Part shown: in pieces, positions 7,890 through 16,173 of the stretch
How the letters are laid out: each line of letters starts with the position of its first letter
How positions within the stretch are numbered: the first letter of the stretch is position 1
Made by a program: the position numbers and the translations under genes
From: Betaproteobacteria bacterium
GTDB lineage: Bacteria > Pseudomonadota > Gammaproteobacteria > Burkholderiales > SG8-41
Assembly: GCA_947486575.1 (NCBI GenBank)
Contig: CANKUB010000014.1
Span: forward strand, 1-56,157
Length of the DNA stretch: 56,157 nt
Direction: 5' to 3'
The notes under the pieces: model-generated
Told to the model about the DNA's origin: nothing
The model's database searches: none
The model's input: only the letters and a program-made list of their open reading frames with translations

Positions 7890-9638
7890 GTGACCGACCT
7901 TTCCCGAAATGCGCTTGCAACAGCCGTGTTGCTAATGGCGGCCTGTTTTACGCCCGCTCAGGCGCAATCACCGCTGCAGCCCGCGCCCCGTGCCAAAACG
8001 ACGCCCGTGCTGCCGGCAATCGAGCTGTCGCCAGAGTTGTTGTACAAAATCATGATGGCGGAAATCGCGCTGCAACGCGGGTTGCCGCAAAACGCTGCGC
8101 AAGCGTTGCTGGAGGTCGCGCGCGAAACCCGCGACCCGCGCGTCGCCCAGCGTGCCACCGAAATTGCCTGGAACGCGCGCATGCTGAAAGAGGCACTGGA
8201 AGCCGCCAGTCTGTGGCAGAAAGCCGATCCCGATTCGGCGCAAGCGCGGCAAGTGGTTGCTGCCTTGCTGGTGAATCAGGAAAACCTCACCGAAGCGCGC
8301 GTGCCGCTGGAGCAGTGGCTGGCTGCAGACAAAGCCAATGCCGCGCGTAACTTTGCGCAAGTTGCGCAACTGCTGGCGCGCAACAACGATAAAAAAGCGG
8401 TGTTCGAGCTGCTCAAAGGCCTGGCGCGCCCCTATAACGACATAGCCGAAGTGCGGCTGTCAGTGGCGCAGGCGGCGTGGAGCGCCAATGACGTGGATGG
8501 CGCGCTGGCAGAATCGCGCGCCGCGCTGAAAATCAAGCCTGATCTCGAATTGGCCGCGCTATTCCACGCGCAGGCGCTGTCACGGCGTTCCAATGGCGAG
8601 TCGATAACGTTTCTGGAAGACTTTCTGAAGCGTTACCCTAAAGCCAACGACGTGCGGTTAACGTACGCGCGCTTGCTGGCGAATGAAAAACGCACGGCGG
8701 ACGCACGCAAGCAATTTGAAATTCTGGTTGAAGCCGCACCCAAAAATCCTGAAATCGCCATGGCCGTGGCGCTGCTGGCCATGCAGACGAACGATTACGA
8801 CGCTGCTGAAAAACATTTTCAGGGTGCGCTGGCCGCAGGACACAAAACGCCCGACGCCATCTGGTTGTTTTTGGGGCAGATCAATGAAGAGCGCAAAAAT
8901 TACGACGAGGCGCTGAAGTGGTATGCGGGCATTACCAGTGGCGAGCGTTACATGAGTGCGCAGGCGCGTTACGCCGGCGTGCTGCAAAAGCAGGGCAAGC
9001 TTGATGAGGCGCGCAAGCATTTGCAATCGATCAAGCCAGGCGACGACGCGCAGCGCATACAGTTGGTACAGGCTGAGGCCAACATGCTGCGTGAGGCGCA
9101 GGCGTATTCCGATGCGTATGACTTGCTTGGCAAATCACTTGAAGGAGCGCCCGAATCGATAGACCTGCTTTACGATCAGGCGATGATTGCCGAGAAGCTC
9201 GATAAAGTGGACATTACGGAACGCAATCTGCGCAAAGTCATTGAGCTACAGCCCGAACACGCACACGCCTACAACGCGCTCGGCTACACCTTCGCTGATC
9301 GCAATCAGCGTCTGCCCGAAGCGCGCAAGCTCATCGAAAAAGCGCTTGAACTGTCGCCGCAAGATGGGTACATCATGGACAGCCTTGGCTGGGTGCTGTT
9401 TCGTATGGGGCAGATGAGTGAAGCGGTAACGCAACTGCGCCGCGCGTTTGACCTGCGGCCAGAAGCGGAAGTCGGTGCGCATCTGGGCGAAGTGTTATGG
9501 GCCAACGGTCAGCGAGATGAAGCACAAAAAATCTGGTCGAAGTTTCTCAAGGACAACCCGCTAAATGACACGCTGCAAGGCACCCTGAAGCGCTTGTCCC
9601 CAGCGCTGTTGCCGGCTGCGGCATCCGCAGGTAAATGA
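7890..9638 (+). CDS. exported tetratricopeptide-repeat protein
   Basis: About 582 residues if the GTG at 7890 is used; a TTG at 7857 would add eleven residues that do not resemble a signal sequence. The N-terminus has a signal peptide ending at AQA. The rest consists of TPR-like helical pairs, for example EHAHAYNALGYTFADRNQRL and SPQDGYIMDSLGWVLFRMGQ near the C-terminus. It overlaps lolB by four bases (ATGA at 9635-9638). TPR proteins before lolB are frequent in betaproteobacteria and are thought to serve as envelope scaffolds; the specific partner is unknown. Confidence 0.8.
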   Translation: MTDLSRNALATAVLLMAACFTPAQAQSPLQPAPRAKTTPVLPAIELSPELLYKIMMAEIALQRGLPQNAAQALLEVARETRDPRVAQRATEIAWNARMLKEALEAASLWQKADPDSAQARQVVAALLVNQENLTEARVPLEQWLAADKANAARNFAQVAQLLARNNDKKAVFELLKGLARPYNDIAEVRLSVAQAAWSANDVDGALAESRAALKIKPDLELAALFHAQALSRRSNGESITFLEDFLKRYPKANDVRLTYARLLANEKRTADARKQFEILVEAAPKNPEIAMAVALLAMQTNDYDAAEKHFQGALAAGHKTPDAIWLFLGQINEERKNYDEALKWYAGITSGERYMSAQARYAGVLQKQGKLDEARKHLQSIKPGDDAQRIQLVQAEANMLREAQAYSDAYDLLGKSLEGAPESIDLLYDQAMIAEKLDKVDITERNLRKVIELQPEHAHAYNALGYTFADRNQRLPEARKLIEKALELSPQDGYIMDSLGWVLFRMGQMSEAVTQLRRAFDLRPEAEVGAHLGEVLWANGQRDEAQKIWSKFLKDNPLNDTLQGTLKRLSPALLPAAASAGK

Positions 9639-10204
9639 TTGTTTTTAAATGGTTTTTTGTTGCCGCATTAGTAGCGCTTAGCGGCTGTGCCAGCGTACAG
9701 CCCGTGCCGGAAAAAGCCGGGCGCGCCGCACCATTTGACGTAGTGGGCCGCGTGCTGGTGCATGTGGATGGACGCGCGGTCAGCGCCAATGTGCGCTGGA
9801 TGCACGCCGCAGATGCCGACGAAATTTTTTTGTTGACGCCCACCGGTCAGGCGCTAGCGCAATTGCGCGAAGACGCCACTGGCGCAACGCTTACCAGCGC
9901 AGACAAAAAACAAATCAGCGGCGCACGCGCAGAATCATTGAGCAAGCAAGCGTTGGGTTGGGAGCTGCCGCTCGCGCGTTTGCAACATTGGGTGCGTGGC
10001 ACGCCGATGCCTAATTACGCGGTTGAAATTAACGAGCGGGATGCGGCGGGCAAAATAAAGCGCCTGACACAGGATGGCTGGATTGTGAGCTACGAATATT
10101 ACGCGCCGACAGAAAACGATGGCCTTCCACGCCGCATGGAAATCTCCGGCGAGAAACAATCGATACGGCTGGTGATTGACACCTGGCGTAAAGAAGCGCC
10201 TTGA
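9635..10204 (+). CDS. lolB: outer-membrane lipoprotein receptor LolB
   Basis: LolB accepts lipoproteins from periplasmic LolA and inserts them in the outer membrane. The 189-residue protein has a lipoprotein signal with lipobox LSGC, then FDVVGRVLVHVDGRAVSANVRW at the start of the LolB barrel and QDGWIVSYEYYAPTENDGLPRRM near the end. Length and placement directly before ispE are as in other betaproteobacteria. The start overlaps the upstream stop codon, indicating coupling. Confidence 0.9.
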   Translation: MIVFKWFFVAALVALSGCASVQPVPEKAGRAAPFDVVGRVLVHVDGRAVSANVRWMHAADADEIFLLTPTGQALAQLREDATGATLTSADKKQISGARAESLSKQALGWELPLARLQHWVRGTPMPNYAVEINERDAAGKIKRLTQDGWIVSYEYYAPTENDGLPRRMEISGEKQSIRLVIDTWRKEAP

Positions 10205-10222
10205 GAAAGGCGGGACGTTACC

Positions 10223-11095
10223 GTGGATTTTTCAGCGTCTTCAGTGTCTTACCCGGCCCCCGCCAAGCTCAACCTGATGTTGCGCGTGACAGGCCGCCGC
10301 GCTGACGGCTACCATCTGCTGCAAACGATTTTTCGCTTTATTGATTACAGCGACACGCTGCGTTTTCACGTGCGTAACGATGGCGTGGTCGCGCGCGCGA
10401 ACGATATTCCCGGCGTGCCGCCTGACACTGATTTATGCGTGCGTGCCGCGCGTCTGCTGCAACAAGTGAGCGGTACCTCGCTGGGCGCTGACATCCACCT
10501 TGAAAAACGCCTGCCGATGGGTGGCGGGCTGGGCGGTGGCAGTTCGGATGCGGCAACTACCTTGCTGGTCTTGAATACGCTGTGGAAAACCGCGCTCTCG
10601 CGACAGCAACTCATTGATTTATCAGTAAAATTAGGTGCTGATGTGCCTGTATTTGTGTTTGGCCGGAACGCGCTGGCGGAGGGCATAGGTGAGGAGCTTC
10701 AGCCGCTGGATTTGCCGCCCGCCTGGTATGTGGTGTTATGCCCGCCAGTAATGGTGCCCACAGCAGCGATTTTCAGCCACCCGGAATTGAAAAGAGACTC
10801 CAAAAAGGTTATACTTCAAGGCTTTTCTGGGGCTAGGGATGGCGGTAGCGGGGTTATTAGCGAACTACAAAATGATCTGCAGCCCTTGGTAGTAAAGCGT
10901 TACCCGGAAGTCGCTCGGCATTTGGCCTGGTTATCGGGGTTTGGCCCGGCATTGATGACGGGTTCAGGCGCGTGTGTTTTCGCGCCGTTTGACAGTGAGC
11001 AAGCCGCGCAGCAGATATTCGCGCAACGGCCTGCGGATATGCAGGGTTTTGTTGCAAAAGGCTTGTCGCAGCACCCGTTGTATGAGCCAACGTAG
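10223..11095 (+). CDS. ispE: 4-diphosphocytidyl-2-C-methyl-D-erythritol kinase
   Basis: The ATP-dependent kinase of the non-mevalonate isoprenoid pathway. At 290 residues it has family length. Residues 10-20 (YPAPAKLNLML) carry the conserved lysine, and the GHMP glycine-rich loop PMGGGLGGGSSDAA lies at about 98-111. A late GSGACVFA segment completes the fold. The start is a GTG at 10223, preceded by GAAAGG at a suitable distance. It follows lolB by 18 bases and is followed by tRNA-Gln and prs, a widely conserved arrangement. Confidence 0.95.
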   Translation: MDFSASSVSYPAPAKLNLMLRVTGRRADGYHLLQTIFRFIDYSDTLRFHVRNDGVVARANDIPGVPPDTDLCVRAARLLQQVSGTSLGADIHLEKRLPMGGGLGGGSSDAATTLLVLNTLWKTALSRQQLIDLSVKLGADVPVFVFGRNALAEGIGEELQPLDLPPAWYVVLCPPVMVPTAAIFSHPELKRDSKKVILQGFSGARDGGSGVISELQNDLQPLVVKRYPEVARHLAWLSGFGPALMTGSGACVFAPFDSEQAAQQIFAQRPADMQGFVAKGLSQHPLYEPT

Positions 11096-11100
11096 TTTTG

Positions 11101-11118
11101 TAAGATTTTGTTTTAATT
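11101..11118 (-). repeat. AT-rich 18-mer, weak copy (14 of 18)
   Basis: The plus strand reads TAAGATTTTGTTTTAATT; its complement aligns to AATAAAAACAAATAGTTA with four mismatches. It sits between ispE and tRNA-Gln, where it could equally be ordinary AT-rich promoter DNA. Confidence 0.3.
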
Positions 11119-11126
11119 GAGTTATT

Positions 11127-11201
11127 TGGGGAGTCGCCAAGTGGTAAGGCACCGGATTTTGATTCCGGCATTCGTAGGTTCGATCCCTACCTCCCCAGCC
11201 A
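11127..11201 (+). tRNA. tRNA-Gln (anticodon TTG)
   Basis: A complete cloverleaf of 75 bases with encoded CCA. The acceptor stem pairs TGGGGAG with CTCCCCA, the anticodon stem CCGGA/TCCGG encloses loop TTTTGAT giving anticodon TTG, and the T-arm contains GTTCGATCC. It reads CAA codons. It lies between ispE and prs, as in many betaproteobacteria. Confidence 0.97.
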
Positions 11202-11273
11202 CCTTTTCGTTGTACTGCCAAGATTCTCCGCGCTCCATTCGCCGTGAAATAAACCATAGGGGGTTACGCCGTA

Positions 11274-12221
11274 ATGCTTGATCGTCTGATGGTATTTACC
11301 GGAAACGCGATTCCGAAGCTGGCGGCGGATGTCGCTGAGCATTTGCACGTGACGCTGGGCCGCGCCAAAGTCGGGCGTTTTTCCGATGGCGAAGTCGCCA
11401 TCGAAATTCTCGAAAACGTGCGCGGGCGCGATGTGTTCGTGCTGCAATCGATTTGCCAGCCCACCAATGACAATTTGATGGAACTGCTGGTGATGGTGGA
11501 TGGCTTAAAGCGCGCTTCCGCCGGGCGTATTACCGCAGCAATCCCCTATATGGGTTATGCGCGGCAGGATCGTCGGCCGAGTTCTGCACGGGTGCCGATT
11601 ACGGCAAAGGTGGTGGCGAATATGCTGACCACGGTGGGCGTGAATCGTGTGCTGACGATGGATTTGCATAGCGAGCAGATACAGGGCTTTTTTGATATTC
11701 CGGTGGATAACATTTATTCCGGCCCGATTTTGCTGGGCGATATCTGGAAGAAGAATTTCACCGGCCTGGTGGTGGTGTCACCGGACGTGGGCGGTGTGGT
11801 GCGCGCGCGTGCACTGGCGAAACGTCTGGAAGCGGATCTCGCAATTATCGACAAACGCCGTCCGCGGCCGAATGTCGCTACCGTGATGAACATCATCGGT
11901 GAAATCGAAGGCCGCACCTGCGTGCTGATCGACGACATGGTGGATACCGCCAACACGCTGTGCGAGGCAGCTTCGGCGCTTAAAAAACGCGGTGCGGCCA
12001 AAGTGCTGGCGTATTGCACGCACCCGGTGTTGTCGGGCAAAGCCATCGAACGAATAGCGCAATCTGAACTGGATGAACTGGTGGTCACCGACACCATTCC
12101 GCTGCGTGAAGACGCCAAAGCGTGCAGTCGTATACGGGTGTTGTCGATAGCCGGTTTGTTTGCTGAAACCGTGCGCCGTATCAGCGCCGAAGATTCGGTC
12201 AGTTCGTTGTTTGTTGAGTGA
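11274..12221 (+). CDS. prs: ribose-phosphate pyrophosphokinase
   Basis: Makes PRPP from ribose 5-phosphate and ATP for nucleotide, histidine and NAD synthesis. The 315-residue protein shows family blocks throughout: [13 protein letters not shown] at the N-terminus, [22 protein letters not shown], the flexible-loop region [18 protein letters not shown], the metal-binding [12 protein letters not shown], and the PRPP-binding loop [13 protein letters not shown] near residues 217-229. A GGGGG-rich sequence precedes the ATG. A terminator-like hairpin follows in the gap before rplY. Confidence 0.97.
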   Translation: MLDRLMVFTGNAIPKLAADVAEHLHVTLGRAKVGRFSDGEVAIEILENVRGRDVFVLQSICQPTNDNLMELLVMVDGLKRASAGRITAAIPYMGYARQDRRPSSARVPITAKVVANMLTTVGVNRVLTMDLHSEQIQGFFDIPVDNIYSGPILLGDIWKKNFTGLVVVSPDVGGVVRARALAKRLEADLAIIDKRRPRPNVATVMNIIGEIEGRTCVLIDDMVDTANTLCEAASALKKRGAAKVLAYCTHPVLSGKAIERIAQSELDELVVTDTIPLREDAKACSRIRVLSIAGLFAETVRRISAEDSVSSLFVE

Positions 12222-12246
12222 TCACAGAATAAACGTTGTTGTTATA

Positions 12247-12275
12247 ACCTGTTGATTTAACAGGTATTTTAATCA
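12247..12275 (+). terminator. possible weak terminator after prs
   Basis: ACCTGTT (12247-12253) and AACAGGT (12259-12265) form a seven-base-pair stem around GATTT, followed by a broken run of T (ATTTTAAT). The stem is short and the T run imperfect, so it may allow read-through into rplY. Confidence 0.45.
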
Positions 12276-12318
12276 GGAGCGATCTGGTCGCGGACGTTCC
12301 GAATTTCAGGAGAATGAC

Positions 12319-13044
12319 ATGAAGATTGCTGTAACAGCCTACCCGCGTACGATACAGGGCACGAGTGCGAGCCGCCGCCTGCGTACCAGCGGGCGCGTCC
12401 CCGGCATCATTTACGGGGCCGACAAAGCAGTGCAAATGATTGAGCTCGATCAAGCCGCGGTATTGCGTCATCTCAAGATGGAAGCGTTTCACGCGTCAGT
12501 ACTCGATGTGACAGTGGATGGCGTCACGTCGCCTGCGTTGCTGCGCGATTTTCAGGTGCACCCGTTCAAACCGATCGCCCTGCACGTTGATTTTCAGCGG
12601 GTCGACAAAAACAAGAAAATTCACATGAAAGTGCCGCTGCACTTTATCAACGCCGATATTTGCGTGGGCGTAAAAGCCGGCGGCGGCGTGGTGCAGCACA
12701 TCATCAATGATCTCGAAATTCTGTGTCTGCCGGATGATCTGCCGGAATTTATCGAAGTCGATGTCACCAACCTGCAAGTTGCGCACTCCATGCACGTCAA
12801 CGACATCACGTTCCCTAAAGGCGTGGAGCCGATTCCCCGCTGGAAAAAAGAGAACCCCGGCGTAGTCACCGTGCAGCTGCCGAAAGAAGCACCGGCAGAA
12901 GAAACCGATGTTCCATCCAAGGCTACCGAGATCACCGGGCAGAAGCCGGAGGATGCGGCTGCCGGTGGCGGCAGCACCAAAGACGGCGTCAAGAAAGAAG
13001 CTCCCAAGAAGGAACCTGCTGCCAAGAAAGAGGGCGGCAAGTAA
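12319..13044 (+). CDS. rplY: 50S ribosomal protein L25 (Ctc form)
   Basis: Binds 5S rRNA in the large subunit. The 241-residue product is the long form: an L25 domain (SRRLRTSGRVPGIIYGADKAV) followed by the Ctc/TL5 beta domain up to about residue 190. The last 45 residues are low complexity, rich in Lys, Pro, Ala and Glu (APKKEPAAKKEGGK), an extension common in betaproteobacterial L25. AGGAGAATGAC precedes the ATG. It ends at a strong terminator before pth. Confidence 0.94.
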   Translation: MKIAVTAYPRTIQGTSASRRLRTSGRVPGIIYGADKAVQMIELDQAAVLRHLKMEAFHASVLDVTVDGVTSPALLRDFQVHPFKPIALHVDFQRVDKNKKIHMKVPLHFINADICVGVKAGGGVVQHIINDLEILCLPDDLPEFIEVDVTNLQVAHSMHVNDITFPKGVEPIPRWKKENPGVVTVQLPKEAPAEETDVPSKATEITGQKPEDAAAGGGSTKDGVKKEAPKKEPAAKKEGGK

Positions 13045-13064
13045 CGCTTGCGGCTATTCAAAAA

Positions 13065-13100
13065 GGCCCGCCTATCCTGTCGATAGTGCGGGCTTTTTTT
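13065..13100 (+). terminator. rho-independent terminator after rplY
   Basis: GCCCGC (13066-13071) pairs with GCGGGC (13088-13093), and inside this CTATC pairs with GATAG around CTGTC. Seven T residues follow at 13094-13100. This is the clearest intrinsic terminator in the window and separates prs-rplY from pth-ychF. Confidence 0.88.
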
Positions 13101-13128
13101 ATCACGCAACAACATTGGTCAGCGGCTC

Positions 13129-13707
13129 ATGAAACTGATCGTAGGCCTGGGCAATCCTGGCGCCAAATACGAAGCAACGCGTCACAACGCCGGATTCTGG
13201 TGGCTGGACAGGATTGCCAGTCAGCAGCGCGCTACGTTCAAACGCGAGTCACGGTTTCAGGGTGCCGTGGCGAAAATATCCGGTGGCGGCGATCTGTGGT
13301 TGCTAAAACCGGAAACCTTTATGAATCTGTCGGGCCAAGCGGTGGCCGCCGTCGCGAACTACTACAAGATAACACCCAGGGAAATATTGGTTGCGCACGA
13401 CGAACTGGATCTGCCTGCAGGTGGCGCCAAACTCAAATTTGGCGGTGGCTTGTCGGGCCACAACGGGTTAAAGAGCATCACCCAGAGTTTAGGCACGCAG
13501 GATTTCTGGCGGCTGCGCATAGGCATCGGTCACCCGCGCGATACCGCTGCACCGGAGCGCGAAGTGGTTGATTACGTGCTGCACGCGCCGCGCGCCGAAG
13601 AGCAGGATGAAATTGATAAAACGCTGACACGTGCGCTGGATTTGTGGCCGCAAATCGTCGTCGGCGCTATGGAAGCGGCCATGTTGAAATTACACACTAA
13701 AATTTAG
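13129..13707 (+). CDS. pth: peptidyl-tRNA hydrolase
   Basis: Recycles tRNA by cleaving peptidyl-tRNA released from stalled ribosomes. The 192-residue protein begins MKLIVGLGNPGAKYEATRHNAGF, supplying the conserved Asn9 and catalytic His19. The block KPETFMNLSG and the acidic VAHDELDLPAG follow, with GGGLSGHNGLKSI further on. It lies between rplY and ychF, the standard context. The stop is followed by a short palindrome (ACTAAA-A-TTTAGT) spanning the end of the gene. Confidence 0.96.
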   Translation: MKLIVGLGNPGAKYEATRHNAGFWWLDRIASQQRATFKRESRFQGAVAKISGGGDLWLLKPETFMNLSGQAVAAVANYYKITPREILVAHDELDLPAGGAKLKFGGGLSGHNGLKSITQSLGTQDFWRLRIGIGHPRDTAAPEREVVDYVLHAPRAEEQDEIDKTLTRALDLWPQIVVGAMEAAMLKLHTKI

Positions 13708-13722
13708 TTTCACGGAAAAATC

Positions 13723-14817
13723 ATGTCACTCAAATGCGGCATTGTTGGATTACCCAACGTCGGCAAATCCACACTCTTTAACGCGTTGACCAAAGCGGGC
13801 ATTGCAGCGGAAAACTATCCGTTTTGCACCATCGAGCCTAACGTTGGCATCGTTGAAGTGCCTGATCCGCGCCTCGCGCAATTGGCGGATCTCGCCAAGC
13901 CGCAGAAATTACTACCTGCAATAGTTGAGTTTGTCGATATTGCCGGGTTGGTGGCGGGCGCATCCAAAGGCGAGGGCCTGGGCAATCAATTTCTGGCGAA
14001 TATCCGCGAAACGGATGCCATCGCCCATGTGGTGCGCTGCTTTGAAGATGAAAACGTGGTGCATGTGTCGGGCAAAATTGATCCGATATCCGACATCGAA
14101 ACCATCAACACCGAGCTGGCGCTGGCTGATCTTGCCGCCGTAGAAAAACATATTTCCAAATACGCCAAAGTGGCCAAAGCCGGTGGCGACAAAGAGGCGC
14201 AGCGCATGGTCGCTGTGCTCGAAAAATGCCAGAAAGTGCTGAACGAGGCGAAGCCCGTCAGGTCGCTCGATTTGTATGAAGAAGAAAAAGTGATCTTGAA
14301 ACCGTTGTGCCTGATCACGGCCAAGCCCGCCATGTTCGTCGCCAACGTCAAAGAAGGCGGATTTGAAAACAACCCGCATCTCGACGCCGTGCGCCGCTAC
14401 GCCGAAACCGAACACGCGCCGGTAGTGGCTGTGTGTGCGGCCATCGAAGCCGAGATTGCCGATATGAGCGACGAAGACAAATCCGTTTTTCTGGCCGATA
14501 TTGGCATGACCGAACCGGGTCTGGACCGTGTCATTAACGCAGGCTACGCCCTGATGGGACTGCAAACTTACTTCACCGCCGGCCCCAAAGAAGTGCGCGC
14601 CTGGACCATACACAAGGGAGACACCGCGCCCAAAGCCGCTGGCGTGATTCACACCGACTTTGAAAAGGGTTTCATCCGTGCAGAGGTGATAGCGTTTAAT
14701 GATTACATAACGGGCAAGGGCGAACACGGCGCCAAAGAAGCGGGCAAGATGCGGCTGGAGGGCAAGGAATACATTGTTAAGGATGGCGATGTAATGCACT
14801 TCAGGTTCAACGTCTAA
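13723..14817 (+). CDS. ychF: redox-regulated ATPase YchF (OLA1 family)
   Basis: A 364-residue TRAFAC-class P-loop protein that prefers ATP to GTP and associates with ribosomes. The P-loop GLPNVGKST is at residues 9-17, the switch II region [22 protein letters not shown] follows, and the C-terminal TGS-like domain ends [24 protein letters not shown]. Length and the pth-ychF order are standard. GGAAAA lies before the ATG. Long antisense open frames across this gene are composition shadows. Confidence 0.96.
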   Translation: MSLKCGIVGLPNVGKSTLFNALTKAGIAAENYPFCTIEPNVGIVEVPDPRLAQLADLAKPQKLLPAIVEFVDIAGLVAGASKGEGLGNQFLANIRETDAIAHVVRCFEDENVVHVSGKIDPISDIETINTELALADLAAVEKHISKYAKVAKAGGDKEAQRMVAVLEKCQKVLNEAKPVRSLDLYEEEKVILKPLCLITAKPAMFVANVKEGGFENNPHLDAVRRYAETEHAPVVAVCAAIEAEIADMSDEDKSVFLADIGMTEPGLDRVINAGYALMGLQTYFTAGPKEVRAWTIHKGDTAPKAAGVIHTDFEKGFIRAEVIAFNDYITGKGEHGAKEAGKMRLEGKEYIVKDGDVMHFRFNV

Positions 14818-14891
14818 CCGCAAGCCGGCCAGTCAGAAGTAATTTTGGCTATACTGCGCGATCGATGGAATCTGTAGAAGGGCTTTTAAAA

Positions 14892-15671
14892 ATGTTTTGT
14901 AAAAACAATGGCTTAAGAATATTTGTGCGCTTGCTGTGCGTGTTGGCTGCGATAGCGCTGGTGGCAGGCTGCGCGTCAAATCCCAAGAGTCCGCTGGATA
15001 CCGAGGCCTTGGGCAGCGCCATTTCGATCGATGATGTGAGCTATGTGCGAGCGCGGGTGGAGGCCAAAACCATCACCGTAAATCAGCTGGCGTCGGGGAT
15101 TGGTTACGCTGCGGCGCCGATGATTACGGTAGCGGCGCGCAACGCGTCGCTCGGTGTGCTGCGTTATCTGATCGCACAAAAGGCTGATTTGAATGCACGC
15201 ACGCCGGATCGCGATACTGCGCTGATGCTGGCTGCACTATTCCGTGATGAAGACCGCGAGCGCAACAGCAGTTCCACCATGCGCTACGATCAGGCGGTGC
15301 GCCTGTTGGTGGAGGCGGGTGCCAATATCGAGCACGAAGAACTCAATGCCTACACGCCGCTGGCCTACGCGGCGTATGCGGGCCGTGACAGCACTGCGGA
15401 TTACCTGTTGAGCAAGGGGGCGAAGCCGAATGCCAGCGCTTTGGGTCAGGTGGCTTATATCAACACGCCGCTGATGATGGCGGCCATGCAAGGGCATCGC
15501 AATACGGCGCTGCAATTGCTGCGCGCTGGCGCCAACGCCAGCGTGCGCGTACAAAACGGCATGACCGCCATGGAGTTCGCAAAAAAGAATCGGCACACTC
15601 ATCTGGAGCAGATTCTGCGCTGCGCAGAATCGCTCCGGCCCGGCGAAACTTTTCGTAGCCGCTGCGAATAA
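14892..15671 (+). CDS. ankyrin-repeat lipoprotein
   Basis: About 259 residues from the ATG at 14892; an upstream in-frame ATG at 14865 adds nine residues of no evident signal character. A lipoprotein signal ends in the lipobox LVAGC. Several ankyrin-like units follow, for example YTPLAYAAYAGRDSTADYLLSKGAKPN and NTPLMMAAMQGHRNTALQLLRAGANAS. It probably mediates protein contacts in the envelope; the partner is unknown. The first codons are AT-rich and contain AAAAACAA, a partial resemblance to the window's 18-base repeat. A TATACT at 14850 may be a -10 box. Confidence 0.8.
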   Translation: MFCKNNGLRIFVRLLCVLAAIALVAGCASNPKSPLDTEALGSAISIDDVSYVRARVEAKTITVNQLASGIGYAAAPMITVAARNASLGVLRYLIAQKADLNARTPDRDTALMLAALFRDEDRERNSSSTMRYDQAVRLLVEAGANIEHEELNAYTPLAYAAYAGRDSTADYLLSKGAKPNASALGQVAYINTPLMMAAMQGHRNTALQLLRAGANASVRVQNGMTAMEFAKKNRHTHLEQILRCAESLRPGETFRSRCE

Positions 15672-15693
15672 ACTTTCTGTCGCGCAGCGCGGC

Positions 15694-16116
15694 CTACTTC
15701 AAACCGGAGAAATTCGTCGGGTCCATAAAGACGGATTGAACTTTGGCGACAATGGGGCCGTTAACTTCGGACGCCGTGCGTGCCGTGATCCAATCCGCAT
15801 CCTTGCGAAAGGCATCCCAGCTTTTTGTGGCGGCATCGCGGTTGGCGTGCGATACGATATAGATCAACGTGTTCGGCTGCTCGCGCGGCACCCAATAGCC
15901 GATGTTGGTTATGCCGTGTTTTTCAAATAACTTTGTCGTGTGATTGCGAAAACGCGCCACCACGTCGTCGAGTTTGCCTTCGTGCGACGTGTAAGTGCGC
16001 AGTTCAAAGATGCGCGTGCTTTGCGCTTGTGCGTCCGGCACGACGCCAAGGCTGCCGCCGAACAGGCCTGCGGTAAGCAGCGCAACAGACGCCATGGATG
16101 ATGGCCAATTTTTCAT
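15694..16116 (-). CDS. exported NIPSNAP-family protein
   Basis: A 140-residue protein with a signal peptide ending near AQA (GVVPDAQAQS), then a single NIPSNAP domain starting RIFELRTYTSHEGKLDDVVARF. The pattern IGYWVPREQPNTLIYIVSHANRDAATKSWDAF is typical of this ferredoxin-like fold. The biochemical role of bacterial members is unclear. It converges with the ankyrin lipoprotein and is preceded by AGGGAGAATC before its ATG. Confidence 0.8.
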   Translation of the reverse strand: MKNWPSSMASVALLTAGLFGGSLGVVPDAQAQSTRIFELRTYTSHEGKLDDVVARFRNHTTKLFEKHGITNIGYWVPREQPNTLIYIVSHANRDAATKSWDAFRKDADWITARTASEVNGPIVAKVQSVFMDPTNFSGLK

Positions 16117-16173
16117 GATGATTCTCCCTGTAAAGATTGAATAGCACTGAGTTTATGATGCGACGACAGCATA

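Noticed and set aside
9632-9649. Possible further copy of the AT-rich 18-mer at the lolB start
   Set aside because: It matches at only 13 positions and lacks the C of the core in the right place; codons for MIVFKW explain it.
13694-13706. Palindrome ACTAAA-A-TTTAGT at the end of pth
   Set aside because: It is short, AT-rich, partly coding and lacks a T run; no function can be supported.
13912-14823. A 303-codon minus-strand open frame
   Set aside because: It is antisense to ychF, lacks protein-like motifs and follows the codon pattern of the plus-strand gene.
14898-14918. Partial match to the AT-rich 18-mer in the ankyrin lipoprotein
   Set aside because: Only AAAAACAA and the final TTA agree; too weak to count as a copy.
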